From NCBI GenBank assembly GCA_025927545.1, contig JAICLE010000013.1:1-50672 (forward strand): a DNA stretch of 50,672 nt. Reading direction: 5' to 3'. The notes beneath the pieces were generated by a model that saw nothing but the letters and a program-made list of their open reading frames with translations, searched no databases and was not told where the DNA came from. Of this stretch, positions 18,198 through 27,634 are shown one piece after another. Source of the DNA: Gemmatimonadales bacterium. Its GTDB lineage: Bacteria; Gemmatimonadota; Gemmatimonadetes; Gemmatimonadales; GWC2-71-9. The position numbers and the translations under genes are program-made. Each line of letters starts with the position of its first letter. The stretch's first letter is position 1.

Positions 18198-18884
18198 ATG
18201 CACGCAACAACCGCCACGGAGTCGCTCACGCGCTCCGTGGAGGACTACCTCAAGGCGATCTACCGCTTGAGCCCCGAGGGCCGGCCGGCCTCGACCAGCG
18301 ACATCGCTCACCTGCTCGAGCTCTCCGCGCCCTCGGTGAGCGGCATGGTCAAGCGCCTCTCCGAGCTCGGGTTGCTCGAGCACATCCCCTACAAGGGCGT
18401 CCAGCTCACCGATTCCGGCCGCCGCGCCGCGCTCCGCATGGTCCGGCGCCACCGGCTCATCGAGGTGTATCTCGTCCAATTTCTGGGTTACCCCTGGGAT
18501 GCGGTGCACGTGGAGGCCGAGCGGCTGGAGCATGCGGTGAGCGACACGTTGGTGGAACGAATGGCCGCAGCGCTGGGGCACCCAGCCGTCGACCCCCACG
18601 GCGATCCCATCCCCGAGGCCGACGGTTCCATTCGGGAGCCCGCGTGCACCCCGCTCAGCGAGCTCGACGTGGGCGACACCGTCGAGATCCTGCGCGTCGA
18701 CGAACGGGAGCCCGAGCGGCTCCGCTACCTCGCCTCGCTCGGTCTCATACCCGGCGCGGTGGTAAGGGTCGAGGACCGGCAGCCGTTCGGCGGGCCGGTC
18801 ACCGTCGAGGCCGCGGGTGCGCGGCAGGTGCTCGGACAGGAACTCGCCCACGTGGTCCTCTGCGGGGCGGAGGGGGTGCGATGA
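18198..18884 (+). CDS. mntR: DtxR/MntR-family metal-dependent repressor
   Basis: A 228-residue metal-dependent regulator. The N-terminal winged helix (about 9-70) has [13 protein letters not shown] and [20 protein letters not shown]; the dimerisation and metal-binding domain (70-145) has [52 protein letters not shown], with the expected Glu/His ligands; the C-terminal FeoA/SH3-like domain (150-225) has [13 protein letters not shown]. This is a full-length DtxR/IdeR-like layout rather than the short Bacillus MntR. Its stop overlaps the start of mntH by ATGA, so it likely represses mntH in response to Mn2+ or Fe2+. Confidence 0.92.
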   Translation: MHATTATESLTRSVEDYLKAIYRLSPEGRPASTSDIAHLLELSAPSVSGMVKRLSELGLLEHIPYKGVQLTDSGRRAALRMVRRHRLIEVYLVQFLGYPWDAVHVEAERLEHAVSDTLVERMAAALGHPAVDPHGDPIPEADGSIREPACTPLSELDVGDTVEILRVDEREPERLRYLASLGLIPGAVVRVEDRQPFGGPVTVEAAGARQVLGQELAHVVLCGAEGVR

Positions 18885-20239
18885 ACGCGGCGTCCACCCC
18901 GAGCGTTGAGGAGGTGGGCGGCTGGCGCTATCCGCGCACCGCGCCGAGTCTGCCGGAGGCCCACCACACCGTCCAGGTTCCGCGTGGCGCCTCGTTCTGG
19001 CGAAAGGCGCTCGCCTTCGCGGGGCCCGGCTACATGGTCGCCGTGGGCTACATGGATCCGGGCAACTGGGCCACCGACCTGGCCGGCGGCTCGCGGTTTG
19101 GCTACACCCTGCTCAGCGTCATCCTGATCTCGAATCTGATGGCGATCCTGCTCCAGTCCCTCGCCCTCAAGCTCGGTATCGTGACCGGCAGGGACCTGGC
19201 GCAGGCCTGCCGGGACCACTATTCGCGGCCCGTGAGCTTCGTGCTCTGGATCCTGTGCGAGATCGCCATCGCCGCGTGCGACCTGGCCGAGGTGATCGGC
19301 TCCGCGATCGCCCTCAACCTGCTTTTCGGCATCCCGCTCATCTGGGGCGTGTGCCTCACGGCGCTGGACGTGCTGCTCATCCTGTTGCTGCAGCACCGCG
19401 GGTTTCGCTATCTCGAGGCCTTTGTCATCACCCTGGTCGCGACGATCGGCCTCTGCTTCGCCGTGGAGCTGGCAATGGCCCAGCCTGCGATGGCCGAGAT
19501 CGCCCGTGGGTTGGTGCCGCGTACCGAGATCATCACCAATCCGGCGATGCTGTACATCGCCATCGGCATTCTCGGCGCCACCGTCATGCCGCACAACCTG
19601 TATCTGCACTCCTCCATCGTGCAGACGCGGAAGGTGCTGCCGGACGAGAGCTCCCGCCGGGAAGCCATTCGCTTTGCCACGCTCGACTCGACGGTGGCGC
19701 TGCTGTTCGCCTTCTTCATCAACGCGGCCATCCTCATTCTGGCGGCGGCGACGTTCCACCAGAGCGGCCATCAGGAGGTCGCTGAAATCGGCGATGCCTA
19801 CCGGCTTCTCACGCCCGTGCTCGGCACCACCTTCGCGAGTACGCTGTTCGCGGTAGCGCTGCTGGCCTCGGGGCAGAACTCGACCATCACCGGCACGCTC
19901 GCGGGGCAGATCGTGATGGAGGGATTCCTCGACATCCGGCTCCCGCCGTGGCTCCGCCGGCTCATCACCCGTCTCATCGCGATCATTCCCGCGGTCATCG
20001 TGACCGCCCTCTACGGCGAGCGCGGTGCCGGCGGGCTGCTCATCCTGAGTCAGGTCATCCTCAGCCTGCAGCTCTCCTTCGCCGTGGTGCCGCTGGTCCA
20101 CTTCACCAGCCAGCGCCGCAAGATGGGCAAGTTCGTCAATTCGCCGCTGCTCGCCGGCGCCGCGTGGGTGGTGGCGGTCGCTATCGTCGGCCTCAACGGC
20201 TGGCTGCTGATTGGAACCTTCCGCGAGTGGCTGAGCTGA
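18881..20239 (+). CDS. mntH: Nramp-family divalent metal transporter
   Basis: A 452-residue Nramp proton-coupled Mn2+/Fe2+ importer of the inner membrane. The metal-site motif on helix 1 is [10 protein letters not shown] (residues about 58-66), the helix 6 motif is [10 protein letters not shown], and the transport signature [19 protein letters not shown] is present in the C-terminal part. About eleven hydrophobic helices; length is typical. A 35-residue hydrophilic N-terminus precedes the first helix. It shares an ATGA overlap with mntR and is almost certainly under the operator at 18170-18185. Confidence 0.95.
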   Translation: MNAASTPSVEEVGGWRYPRTAPSLPEAHHTVQVPRGASFWRKALAFAGPGYMVAVGYMDPGNWATDLAGGSRFGYTLLSVILISNLMAILLQSLALKLGIVTGRDLAQACRDHYSRPVSFVLWILCEIAIAACDLAEVIGSAIALNLLFGIPLIWGVCLTALDVLLILLLQHRGFRYLEAFVITLVATIGLCFAVELAMAQPAMAEIARGLVPRTEIITNPAMLYIAIGILGATVMPHNLYLHSSIVQTRKVLPDESSRREAIRFATLDSTVALLFAFFINAAILILAAATFHQSGHQEVAEIGDAYRLLTPVLGTTFASTLFAVALLASGQNSTITGTLAGQIVMEGFLDIRLPPWLRRLITRLIAIIPAVIVTALYGERGAGGLLILSQVILSLQLSFAVVPLVHFTSQRRKMGKFVNSPLLAGAAWVVAVAIVGLNGWLLIGTFREWLS

Positions 20240-20276
20240 AGGAGGCTGTCACCTCCGCACGCCCTGGTGAATCCGT

Positions 20277-21113
20277 GTGACTGGCCTCCCCCTCCTCCGG
20301 AACTTGCTGTTGCTCGCCGCCGCCGCTCTGCCGGCACCCGCCCGGGCCCAGCTCCCCAACGTCGCCGTCGAGCGCCGGCTCGCCCAGGAGCTCTCGCTCC
20401 GCGTGGGCGACACGATCCGCCTCGGCACCGCTCCCGATTCGATTCGGCTGGTCGCCACCGTGGCCGCCGTCTACGAGCCGCGTCCCGATCCCGCGGAGAT
20501 CGCCAGGGTCGAGCGACACCTGCGCATGCACCTGCCCGACCTGGCCGCCCTCCTCGGCGCGCCCGACCGGGTGGACCGTTTCGGGGTGGGGCTCGTCCCC
20601 GGTACGCCGGTGGACTCCGCCGTCGCCGCGCTCGAGCGCAACGCATTCGGGTTCCGCGCCTATTCGTCCTCGGCCATCGCCGCCGAGTCGTCGGAGACGT
20701 TTCTCGTAGTGAGCCGGTTCCATCGGGCCATCGCGATCATCACCATCGTCGCGAGCGCCGTGTTTCTGCTCTGTATCATGCTGCTCAAGGTCGAGGAGCG
20801 GCGGATGGACGCGGCGGTCATGCGGTTCGTCGGTGTGCGTCGCCGCACCATCTTCGGCGCGCTGCTGCTCGAGGCGGCGCTCGTGGCTGCGGTCGGCTGC
20901 GTCGTCGGGACGGGGCTCGCCCTTGTGGCCGGCGCCGCCACCAATGCCTACTACCGCAATTTCTTCGACACCGCGCTCACCTTCTCGCTCGTCACCCCCG
21001 GCATCGTCCTCTTCAGCGTGGCGCTCTCCCTCGTGCTCGGGCTCCTGGCCGGCGCCGCCGCGGCCTGGCGGCTGGTGCGTACCCGCCCGCTGGTGCTCTG
21101 GGGCAGGGGATGA
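20277..21113 (+). CDS. MacB/FtsX-type ABC permease part lacking its first helix
   Basis: A 278-residue protein with a signal-peptide-like N-terminus ending ARA (about residue 24), a periplasmic segment (25-145) like the MacB periplasmic core, then three transmembrane helices (about 152-180, 195-225, 238-262) of the FtsX family with VEERRMDAAVMRFVGVRRRTI between them. A complete MacB/FtsX permease has an amphipathic segment and helix 1 before the periplasmic domain; both are missing here, and a matching piece starts the fourth gene of the operon. GTG start at 20277. First of four overlapping genes of a type VII ABC exporter operon. Confidence 0.8.
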   Translation: MTGLPLLRNLLLLAAAALPAPARAQLPNVAVERRLAQELSLRVGDTIRLGTAPDSIRLVATVAAVYEPRPDPAEIARVERHLRMHLPDLAALLGAPDRVDRFGVGLVPGTPVDSAVAALERNAFGFRAYSSSAIAAESSETFLVVSRFHRAIAIITIVASAVFLLCIMLLKVEERRMDAAVMRFVGVRRRTIFGALLLEAALVAAVGCVVGTGLALVAGAATNAYYRNFFDTALTFSLVTPGIVLFSVALSLVLGLLAGAAAAWRLVRTRPLVLWGRG

Positions 21114-22303
21114 GAGTTGTCGCGTGGGGGCTCAGAAGCCTGGGGCGTCAGCCGCTCCGGACGGCGCTCTCGCTCGCCGGGATCGCCGTGGCCGCCGCGA
21201 TGCTGCTCGACATGGTGATGCTGAGCGGCGGGATCGACAGGTCGTTCTCAGACCTCCTGCTCGTCCGCGGCTACCAGCTCCGCCTTACGCCCAAGGGCAC
21301 GCTGCCGTTCGACACCGAGGCCGCCATGGCGGGCGCCTCCGGGATCGTCGCCGCGCTCCGGCGCGACCGCGACGTCGAGGCGGCCGGCGCCGTGCTGGGC
21401 ACCTCGCTCTACGCGCGCGACGCCGACTCGCTCGTCACCCTGTTCGGCTACGGGATCGAGCCGGAGGCGCAGGGCTTGTACCAGGTCACCAGCGGCCGCG
21501 ATTTGTCGCCCGGTGACACCGCGGGCATCCTGCTCGGCGAGCCGGCCGCCCGCCTGCTCCAAGCCGGGGCGGGCGACACGGTAACGCTTGTGGGCCGGCT
21601 CGATCCGCAGGTGGCCGGCGCCGCCCTGGGCAGCCGGCTCGTGGTGCGCGGCATCGTGCGCTGGCTCTACGACGCCCGCGATCAGCCTTCGGTCGGCACC
21701 GTGCTGCCGGTCATGCAACGGCTCTCCGGTCCGACGGCAGGCGACCGTGCCTCGCTCATCCTGGTCAAGGCGCGCGCGGACGACCAGGTGCCGGCGCTCG
21801 CCGAGCGGCTCCGCGCCCGGTTCCCGGCGGTCGAGGTCAACAGCGCGGCCGAGCTGGTGGTCCACTTCCGGCAGCGGCTGGTGTACTTCCGCCAGCTCTC
21901 CTACATCCTGGGCAGCATGAGCCTCATCGTCACCGTCCTCCTGATCGCGACTCTGCTCACGATCGGGGTGAACGAGCGGCTCGGGGAGATCGCCACCCTC
22001 CGCGCCATCGGCGTGAGCCGCGGCACGGTCGTGCGCCAGGTGCTCGCCGAGGGAGGCGTCCTCACCGTCCTGGGCGCCGCGCTCGGGATTCTCCTGGGAC
22101 TTCTCACGGCGCGTTACCTCGACGCGATCCTCACCCGCTTCCCCGGTCTTCCGGCCGCCTTCAGCTTCTTCGTGCCGCGCGCCGACACGCTCGGTTTCGC
22201 CGCGATCGTGCTGCTCGTGACCGGCTTCCGGGCCGGGCTCTATCCCGCCTGGCTCGCTGCCCGCGCGCCGATCGCCGCCACCCTCCGCGCGGAAGCGACG
22301 TGA
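21110..22303 (+). CDS. MacB/FtsX-type ABC transporter permease
   Basis: A 397-residue complete FtsX-type permease: amphipathic start RVVAWGLRSLGRQPLRTALSLAG, helix 1 (about 19-40), a periplasmic domain (45-260), and three C-terminal helices with the coupling segment GVNERLGEIATLRAIGVSRGTVVRQVLAEG (about 285-314). Together with the neighbouring ATPase it would form a mechanotransmission-type exporter acting on lipoproteins, lipids or periplasmic substrates rather than a classic importer. Its ATGA start overlaps the upstream stop and its end overlaps the ATPase GTG by 4 nt. Confidence 0.88.
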   Translation: MRVVAWGLRSLGRQPLRTALSLAGIAVAAAMLLDMVMLSGGIDRSFSDLLLVRGYQLRLTPKGTLPFDTEAAMAGASGIVAALRRDRDVEAAGAVLGTSLYARDADSLVTLFGYGIEPEAQGLYQVTSGRDLSPGDTAGILLGEPAARLLQAGAGDTVTLVGRLDPQVAGAALGSRLVVRGIVRWLYDARDQPSVGTVLPVMQRLSGPTAGDRASLILVKARADDQVPALAERLRARFPAVEVNSAAELVVHFRQRLVYFRQLSYILGSMSLIVTVLLIATLLTIGVNERLGEIATLRAIGVSRGTVVRQVLAEGGVLTVLGAALGILLGLLTARYLDAILTRFPGLPAAFSFFVPRADTLGFAAIVLLVTGFRAGLYPAWLAARAPIAATLRAEAT

Positions 22304-22974
22304 TCCCGCCGCCGCTCCTCGCCCGCGATCTGCGAAAGGACTACCGGATGAACGGCGAGACGGTGCACGCGCTCCGCGGCGTCTCGCTCCGGGTGGACGC
22401 GGGCGACTACGTCGCAATCGCCGGCCCTTCGGGCAGCGGCAAATCCACGCTGCTCCAGCTCCTGGGCGGGATTGACACGCCGACGGCCGGCGTCGTCGAG
22501 CTGCTGGGTACCCGGCTCGATGCCCTGTCCGACCGGGAGCTCACCCACCTCCGGCTGACCCGGGTCGGCTTCATCTTCCAGCGCTTTCACCTTCTGCCGG
22601 TGCTCACGGCGCGTGAGAACGTCGAGCTCCCGATGGCGGAGGCGGGCGTCGCCCGCGGCGAGCGCCGGGAACGCGCAGAGCAACTCCTCGCCTACGTCGG
22701 GCTCGCGCATCGTGGCGCTCACCGTGCCACCCAGCTCTCGGGCGGCGAGATGCAACGCGTCGCCATTGCCCGTGCGCTGGCCAACCGGCCCACGGTGCTC
22801 CTGGCCGACGAGCCCACCGGCGAGCTCGACGCCGCCACTGGCCGGGAGATCCTCGAGCTCTTTCGCCGGCTGAACGACGACGGCACCACGCTGATAGTGG
22901 TGACTCACGACGATCGCCTCGCCGCCGAAGCCGGGCGGGCGATCCACATGCTCGACGGGACGATCCGGGACTGA
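22300..22974 (+). CDS. ABC transporter ATP-binding protein (MacB/LolD type)
   Basis: A 224-residue nucleotide-binding domain of the LolD/MacB family. Walker A is [16 protein letters not shown] (about 46-61), the Q-loop is [22 protein letters not shown], the signature [15 protein letters not shown], Walker [13 protein letters not shown], and the H-loop VVTHD. It energises the two permease proteins of this operon. GTG start overlaps the upstream TGA; the stop TGATG overlaps the next gene by one base, showing tight translational coupling. Confidence 0.93.
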   Translation: MIPPPLLARDLRKDYRMNGETVHALRGVSLRVDAGDYVAIAGPSGSGKSTLLQLLGGIDTPTAGVVELLGTRLDALSDRELTHLRLTRVGFIFQRFHLLPVLTARENVELPMAEAGVARGERRERAEQLLAYVGLAHRGAHRATQLSGGEMQRVAIARALANRPTVLLADEPTGELDAATGREILELFRRLNDDGTTLIVVTHDDRLAAEAGRAIHMLDGTIRD

Positions 22975-24449
22975 TGCTGCTCACCCTCGCGTTCCGCCAT
23001 CTCTTCGTTCGGAAGCTGCGGTCGCTGATTCTTCTGCTCGGCTTCGCGCTCGGCGTGGGTGTCATGGTCGTGCTGCTCTCGGTGGGCCAGGCCATGCTCG
23101 AGCAGAGCCGCGACGTCTCCCTCGTCGGCGGTGGCGAGGTGACCGTGCTGCCGCAAGGCATCGACATCGAGGCGATGCGCACCGGAGGTCTGGGTGCGAT
23201 GTTCTTCGGCATCGACCGCGCCCGGTTCCTCACCCGGCAGGTGCTCGGAGGTCCGCGGCACGCCGGGCTGGTGCGGAGCGTGGCCCCAGCCATCGAAGGC
23301 AAGCTGCTCTACCTCTGCAAGGCCAACACGGCCTGCCACCCCACGGCGGTCCGCGCGGGAGGCGAGGTGCCGAGCCGCGCCACTGCGCTGGGCGCCGGCC
23401 TCGCCCTGCGGCAGGGGAGCTGGAGCGACTCGCCCGCCGACTCGGCCTATGTCGCACCCACCCGCGAGCAACTCTACGACGAGCTCGATCGGTTCCATGT
23501 CCCTCCCCGGGCGGACAGCACCTGGGGGGAGTGGCAGTACTACAACGTCGTAATCGCGCCCGATGAGTGGTGGTACGTGACGTACCTGGTCGGGGGTGAG
23601 GTCGGCCTGCCGGCCGCGGGATCGGAAGCTCGCTGGGGGGCCCGCATGCTCCTCACCCACCGTCGCCCGGATGGGCGTTACGAGCGCTATGCCGCCACGG
23701 CGCCTTCCGCCGACGTGCGCTTCGACACCACACGCGCGGATCTCACCATCGGCCCGAGTACCGTGCGTCAGCGCGACGGTCTATATACGCTGCACGTAAG
23801 GGCGATGGGCCGGGCCGGGCAGGTCAGGTTGGACCTTCGTATTCGCCCTCTGCTCAACCGCTATTTCCCCCCGGTCGAGCTCCGCGAGCACCAGTTCCTC
23901 TCCGGCTACGTGGTGCCCGGTCTCGCCGCCACGGCCTCCGGCACCATCTGCCTCGACCGCCGGTGCACCAGCGTGGCGGATGCTGCCGCCTACCACGACC
24001 ACAACTGGGGTGTGTGGCGCGACGTGACCTGGGAATGGGGTGCTTCACAGGGCGCCACGCTGAGCCTGCTCTATGGCGGCGTGTACGGCCCGGAGCAGCA
24101 TGGCGCGGGCAGTACGGTCAGCTCACCCCTCTTCCTCGCTGTGGTGGATTCGCTCGGCGTCCGGCAGGTGCTCCGCTTCAGCCGCATCGCGTATGAGGGC
24201 GGCCAGAGGGCGGCGGGGGCCTCAGGAAACGTCGCGCCTCGTCACTTCAAACTCGTTGCCGGCCGGGGCGCCGACACACTGACGGTCACGACTGACGTCG
24301 AGGACGCGCTTGCGACGGGCATGGCGGCCGCAGCGTTCCAGCGGTTCTTTCTGCAGATGCGTGGCCGAGCCGTGCTGCGGGGCAGGCTGGCGGGTCAGCC
24401 GGTGAGCGACACCGGACAGGGGTTCTTCGAGACGTACCGCAGCCGGTAG
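22974..24449 (+). CDS. AttH/CrtC-like lipocalin protein fused to a permease-type first helix
   Basis: A 491-residue protein. Residues 1-60 look like the first helix of a MacB permease: AFRHLFVRKLRSLILLLGF, a hydrophobic helix to about 42, then SRDVSLVGGGEVTVLPQG. The rest is a periplasmic AttH/CrtC-like lipocalin-related domain with the hallmark YHDHNWGVWRDVTWEWGAS near residue 345. AttH-type proteins are encoded with ABC transporters (attEFGH) and CrtC is a carotenoid hydratase; the catalytic role here is unknown. It is the last gene of the four-gene operon. The split between this helix and the truncated permease upstream is the unusual point. Confidence 0.8.
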   Translation: MLLTLAFRHLFVRKLRSLILLLGFALGVGVMVVLLSVGQAMLEQSRDVSLVGGGEVTVLPQGIDIEAMRTGGLGAMFFGIDRARFLTRQVLGGPRHAGLVRSVAPAIEGKLLYLCKANTACHPTAVRAGGEVPSRATALGAGLALRQGSWSDSPADSAYVAPTREQLYDELDRFHVPPRADSTWGEWQYYNVVIAPDEWWYVTYLVGGEVGLPAAGSEARWGARMLLTHRRPDGRYERYAATAPSADVRFDTTRADLTIGPSTVRQRDGLYTLHVRAMGRAGQVRLDLRIRPLLNRYFPPVELREHQFLSGYVVPGLAATASGTICLDRRCTSVADAAAYHDHNWGVWRDVTWEWGASQGATLSLLYGGVYGPEQHGAGSTVSSPLFLAVVDSLGVRQVLRFSRIAYEGGQRAAGASGNVAPRHFKLVAGRGADTLTVTTDVEDALATGMAAAAFQRFFLQMRGRAVLRGRLAGQPVSDTGQGFFETYRSR

Positions 24450-24487
24450 GTTTTTCGGGAGCCCGGAACGGATGTATGTTCAGGTTC

Positions 24488-24883
24488 ATGGCGACCACCG
24501 CTGAGCTCGGACGCTCCCTGATCGACACCTTCGGTCGTGGCTGGTCCAGACCGGACATCGATCTCCTCACCTCGGTGTTCACCCCGGACGCCGTTTTCCT
24601 CGAGACGCCGTTTTCCGAGCCGGTCCGTGGCGCTAACGGCGTGCGCCGCTGGTGGCTCGACGTCCCCTACAGCCAGTCCGAGATCAGCTTTACCTCGGGC
24701 GAGATCTACAGCGCCGGTCCCTGGTTCTCGACCGAGTTCAAGTGCGTGTTCCAGCGCAAGCGGACCGGTGAGTGGGTGGACGCCCGCGGCGCGATATTCT
24801 GTGAGACCGCTGGGGAGTTGATCAGTGAGATGCGCATGTATTGGCACCGCTGGAATGGCGGCCGGGAGACCAGCAAACCGTAA
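24488..24883 (+). CDS. SnoaL-like / NTF2-fold protein
   Basis: A 131-residue NTF2-like fold protein of the SnoaL-like group: LTSVFTPDAVFLETPFSEPVRGANGVRRWW matches the usual helix-strand opening, and the end ISEMRMYWHRWN is a typical last strand. Such proteins may be small enzymes or ligand-binding units; none can be named here. ATG 24488 is chosen because TATGTT (24475-24480) lies 7 nt upstream; an in-frame ATG at 24476 would add four residues. It stands alone, 38 nt after the Att-like operon. Confidence 0.8.
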   Translation: MATTAELGRSLIDTFGRGWSRPDIDLLTSVFTPDAVFLETPFSEPVRGANGVRRWWLDVPYSQSEISFTSGEIYSAGPWFSTEFKCVFQRKRTGEWVDARGAIFCETAGELISEMRMYWHRWNGGRETSKP

Positions 24884-25102
24884 CCTGTTGCGGAGCCCGG
24901 CCTAACAGCGGGTCCTCCGGTCCGTCATCCCTGGTCTCTACCCGGGGACACTCTCCCGCTGAAATGGCGCGGAAAGTGGACGCCTGGAACAGGTTGGCTG
25001 CCTTGAAGGTTAAGCGAGTATGGCGGGACTTCGTGGCACAGCGTTCGCAGTCGGGTGCCCTGTCGCAATTCCTCGCCGGAACAGCAGCAGTCGGGAGGTC
25101 CC

Positions 25103-26722
25103 ATGATCACGGCCTTGCTCCTACCTCTACTCCTCGTCGCCACTCCGGTGAACGGCGAGGTCCGAGCCGATAGAGCGGTGGGCGGAGACGATCCGGCCAT
25201 CCAGCTCTGGATCAACAATGACCGCACGTTCCTCCCGGGCGACCACGGCAAGGTCCAGGTCCGCACGCGCGACGACGGCTACCTCCTCGTCCTTCACGTC
25301 GACCCTGACGGGATCCTGCGCGTCCTGTTCCCCCTCGACCCCCGGGACGATGACTTCGTACGGGGCGGCAAGAAGTATGAGATCCGCGGGCGCGGCGGGC
25401 GCGAGTCGTTCACGGCCGACGGGAAGTCGGGCCGCGGGACGATCTACGCGGCGGTCTCCGGCAGCCCGTTCCACTTCGATCAATTTGTCCTGGGCGATCA
25501 TTGGGACTACCGTGGCCTGGCACCCCAGCGCCTCCCCTCTGATCCGGAGCAGGATCTGAACGAGCTGGTCCGCCGCATGGCGGACGCCACTTTCGACTAC
25601 GACATCCTGTCTTATAACGTCGTCGAGCGGGTGGTATACGCCGATAGCTACTCCACGCCCTATTACGGGTATGACGGGTACTTCGGTGGCTGCGGCTACT
25701 CGTACTACGGCTGTGGCAGCTCCTATTTCGGAAGGCCGTACGGCACCTCGATCGGCATCTTCTTCGGCCGGCCGTTCCGGCGGTCCTTCTACGATCCGTT
25801 CTACGACCCATTCTTCTTCGACCCGTACTACTACCGTCCGGTGTACGTGTACCCCGTCCGAAACTACGGCTACAGCTACGGCTACCCCTACTTCGGTTAC
25901 CCGTACGCGGGTGGACGTTACTACGGCAATCGCTTCGGGCTCGGGAACAGCCCGTACACGCCCTATCGCTTCCGTCCGGCCGACGGCCTGCAGGCCGGCT
26001 ACCGTGACCGCGGCTTCGACCTCCGGCGGTCGGTGAATACCGTCTACCTTCCGCCGGTAGTCCGCGACCGCCAGCCGGCTGACGCCAGTCCTGTACGCCG
26101 GGCCACCCAGCCGACGCCGAACGCCGAAGCGCGGCCGGTTCAGGCCCGGCCCGCTCCCGAGCGGCGTCCCAGTTCTCCGACCGCCGAATCCGGTGCAGCG
26201 CGGCGCGCCGGGGGTGCTACGCGTACCCCCGATCGCGCCTCGCCCCCCGACCGCGGCACGGCCCGACGTGCGGAGAGTCAGTCGGACGGGCCGAACGTCG
26301 AGGCGCGGCGTGCGCGGGAACCGGAGCAGCCACGAGTTGTGGGGCCAGAGAGCCCTGAACAGCGGAATCTACCTACCGAAGTGCGCCCTGCCGGCCGCTC
26401 GGACCAGGCGCCACGCCGTGCCGTTGTGGATCGGCCGCAGGACGTTCGCGGCTCGGACCCGCGGGCCGAGCGAGCGGCTCCGGAGCCGGCTGTAGAGGCG
26501 CGCCCCTCCCGGGGAGAGGGTTACAGCCGTCCGGAGCCTTCGCGGGCGGAGCCCCGCTCTCAGCCGCAACCGGAGGCACGTCCCCAGCCGCAGCCCGACC
26601 GCGGCAACTCGTCCCCGCCCGCACGGTTCGACGGTGGCTCGCGCGGCGGCTGGAGCGGTGGTGATCGCGGCGGTGGCGGAAACGTGGGTGGAGGCAGTAT
26701 GTCGGGCGGACGTCGGAGATGA
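25103..26722 (+). CDS. DUF4384 envelope protein with Tyr-, Pro/Arg- and Gly-rich tail
   Basis: A 539-residue exported protein. A signal peptide (1-about 20) is followed by a DUF4384 domain (about 25-135: IQLWINNDRTFLPGDHGKVQVRTRDDGYLLVLHVDPDGILRVLFP region), a Tyr/Gly-rich low-complexity stretch (about 180-300, with many YGY and FDP repeats), a long disordered Pro/Arg/Ala/Glu-rich segment (310-510) and a Gly/Ser-rich end. DUF4384 occurs in proteins sensing or displaying material at the cell surface. GGGAGG lies 4 nt before the ATG. The 219 nt upstream carry no other gene and may hold its promoter. Confidence 0.85.
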   Translation: MITALLLPLLLVATPVNGEVRADRAVGGDDPAIQLWINNDRTFLPGDHGKVQVRTRDDGYLLVLHVDPDGILRVLFPLDPRDDDFVRGGKKYEIRGRGGRESFTADGKSGRGTIYAAVSGSPFHFDQFVLGDHWDYRGLAPQRLPSDPEQDLNELVRRMADATFDYDILSYNVVERVVYADSYSTPYYGYDGYFGGCGYSYYGCGSSYFGRPYGTSIGIFFGRPFRRSFYDPFYDPFFFDPYYYRPVYVYPVRNYGYSYGYPYFGYPYAGGRYYGNRFGLGNSPYTPYRFRPADGLQAGYRDRGFDLRRSVNTVYLPPVVRDRQPADASPVRRATQPTPNAEARPVQARPAPERRPSSPTAESGAARRAGGATRTPDRASPPDRGTARRAESQSDGPNVEARRAREPEQPRVVGPESPEQRNLPTEVRPAGRSDQAPRRAVVDRPQDVRGSDPRAERAAPEPAVEARPSRGEGYSRPEPSRAEPRSQPQPEARPQPQPDRGNSSPPARFDGGSRGGWSGGDRGGGGNVGGGSMSGGRRR

Positions 26723-26752
26723 GCCCTGCCTCGCCAGAACTCTACGCCCGGA

Positions 26753-27220
26753 TTAGCTCGTTCGATTTCGCCGGGCGTAGTCCAGTCCCCACTCCATAAG
26801 CTCGGCGCTCCGTAGCCCTACCCGCATCGCCTGCGCGATGGCATCCTCCTCCTCGAGCCCGTGGTCAAGCATGAGGAAGGGGATGAGGGCGCCGCCGACG
26901 CGGTTACCGCTTCCACAGTGTACCAGGACGAGCCGGTCGCCCGCGGCCCTCAGGACGCCGAGGATGCGGTCGAGCGTTTCGTCGGTCAGGGTCCCGGGGC
27001 CGACGGGTACGTTGACGTACTCCATACCCTGGCCGGTAACCGCGGCCGGCTCGTCGAACGGTCTCCGCTCCATGGGATCGCGGAGGTCCAGCACGATCCG
27101 GCCGCCGGCAGCGTGGAGCGGTGCCAGGTGGGAAGGAGAGGGCTGCCCGCCGGCGACTACGGTGGGAAGGATCTGGCAGGCGTTGGGCACGCCGGCGAGG
27201 GCCTGCACCGGATTGCTCAT
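26753..27220 (-). CDS. Tyrosine phosphatase-like protein (DUF442/Blh-type)
   Basis: A 155-residue dual-specificity-phosphatase-like protein. The P-loop is VHCGSGNRVGGAL (Cys near residue 100), with four rather than five residues between Cys and Arg, as in the DUF442/beta-lactamase-hydrolase-like phosphatases linked to sulfur metabolism. The start QILPTVVAGGQPSPSHLAPLHAAG (about 16-40) also fits: these proteins begin with a GQP loop. ATG 27220 overlaps the DUF190 stop by ATGA; longer upstream reading is random. Third gene of the crcB operon, so possibly involved in fluoride-related stress signalling, which is inference. Confidence 0.85.
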   Translation of the reverse strand: MSNPVQALAGVPNACQILPTVVAGGQPSPSHLAPLHAAGGRIVLDLRDPMERRPFDEPAAVTGQGMEYVNVPVGPGTLTDETLDRILGVLRAAGDRLVLVHCGSGNRVGGALIPFLMLDHGLEEEDAIAQAMRVGLRSAELMEWGLDYARRNRTS

Positions 27221-27573
27221 GGGTGTCCGTCCTGCTGGCCTTCGCCTCGGTACATGATGACGTGGGCTCGCTCGAGGGTGATGAGACCGCCCCCGATCAT
27301 TTCGTCCAGCTCGGGGAGCACCGCCTGGATCTTCTCCTCGGTATCCACGCACTCGACCACCAGCGGGAGGTCGAGCGAGAGCCGGAGCACCTTCTCGCTG
27401 TGGATCCCGGCGCTCGCGCCGAAGCCCATGATCCCGCGAAACACCGTCGCACCGGCGAACCCGCGCTCGCGAAGCCGGAGCACGATCGCTTCATAGAGCG
27501 GCTTGCCCCGGTAGCGGTCTCGCTCGCCGATATGGATGCGCATCAGCGTGCGCTCGCCGGTCAGGCCATGCAT
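27217..27573 (-). CDS. DUF190 protein (fluoride-channel-associated, PII-like)
   Basis: A 118-residue DUF190 protein with a PII-like ferredoxin fold. It opens MHGLTGERTLMRIHIGERDRYRGKPLYEAIVLRLRERGF-like, the standard family start, which decides the ATG at 27573; RGIMGFGASAGIH follows and VVECVDTEEKI and GGGLITLERAHVI end it. DUF190 genes are often adjacent to crcB/fluC, and the protein is thought to regulate or assist the fluoride channel. It lies 61 nt after crcB and overlaps the phosphatase start by 4 nt. Confidence 0.9.
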   Translation of the reverse strand: MHGLTGERTLMRIHIGERDRYRGKPLYEAIVLRLRERGFAGATVFRGIMGFGASAGIHSEKVLRLSLDLPLVVECVDTEEKIQAVLPELDEMIGGGLITLERAHVIMYRGEGQQDGHP

Positions 27574-27634
27574 GGAGGCTTCCAGGGAGGTGACGACCCT
27601 GTGCCTGTATTCACCCGGCGCTCCCCCCGCACCA

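Noticed and set aside
18725..20101. 458-residue minus-strand frame opposite mntH
   Set aside because: Charged low-complexity text without any motif; mntH is unmistakable on the plus strand.
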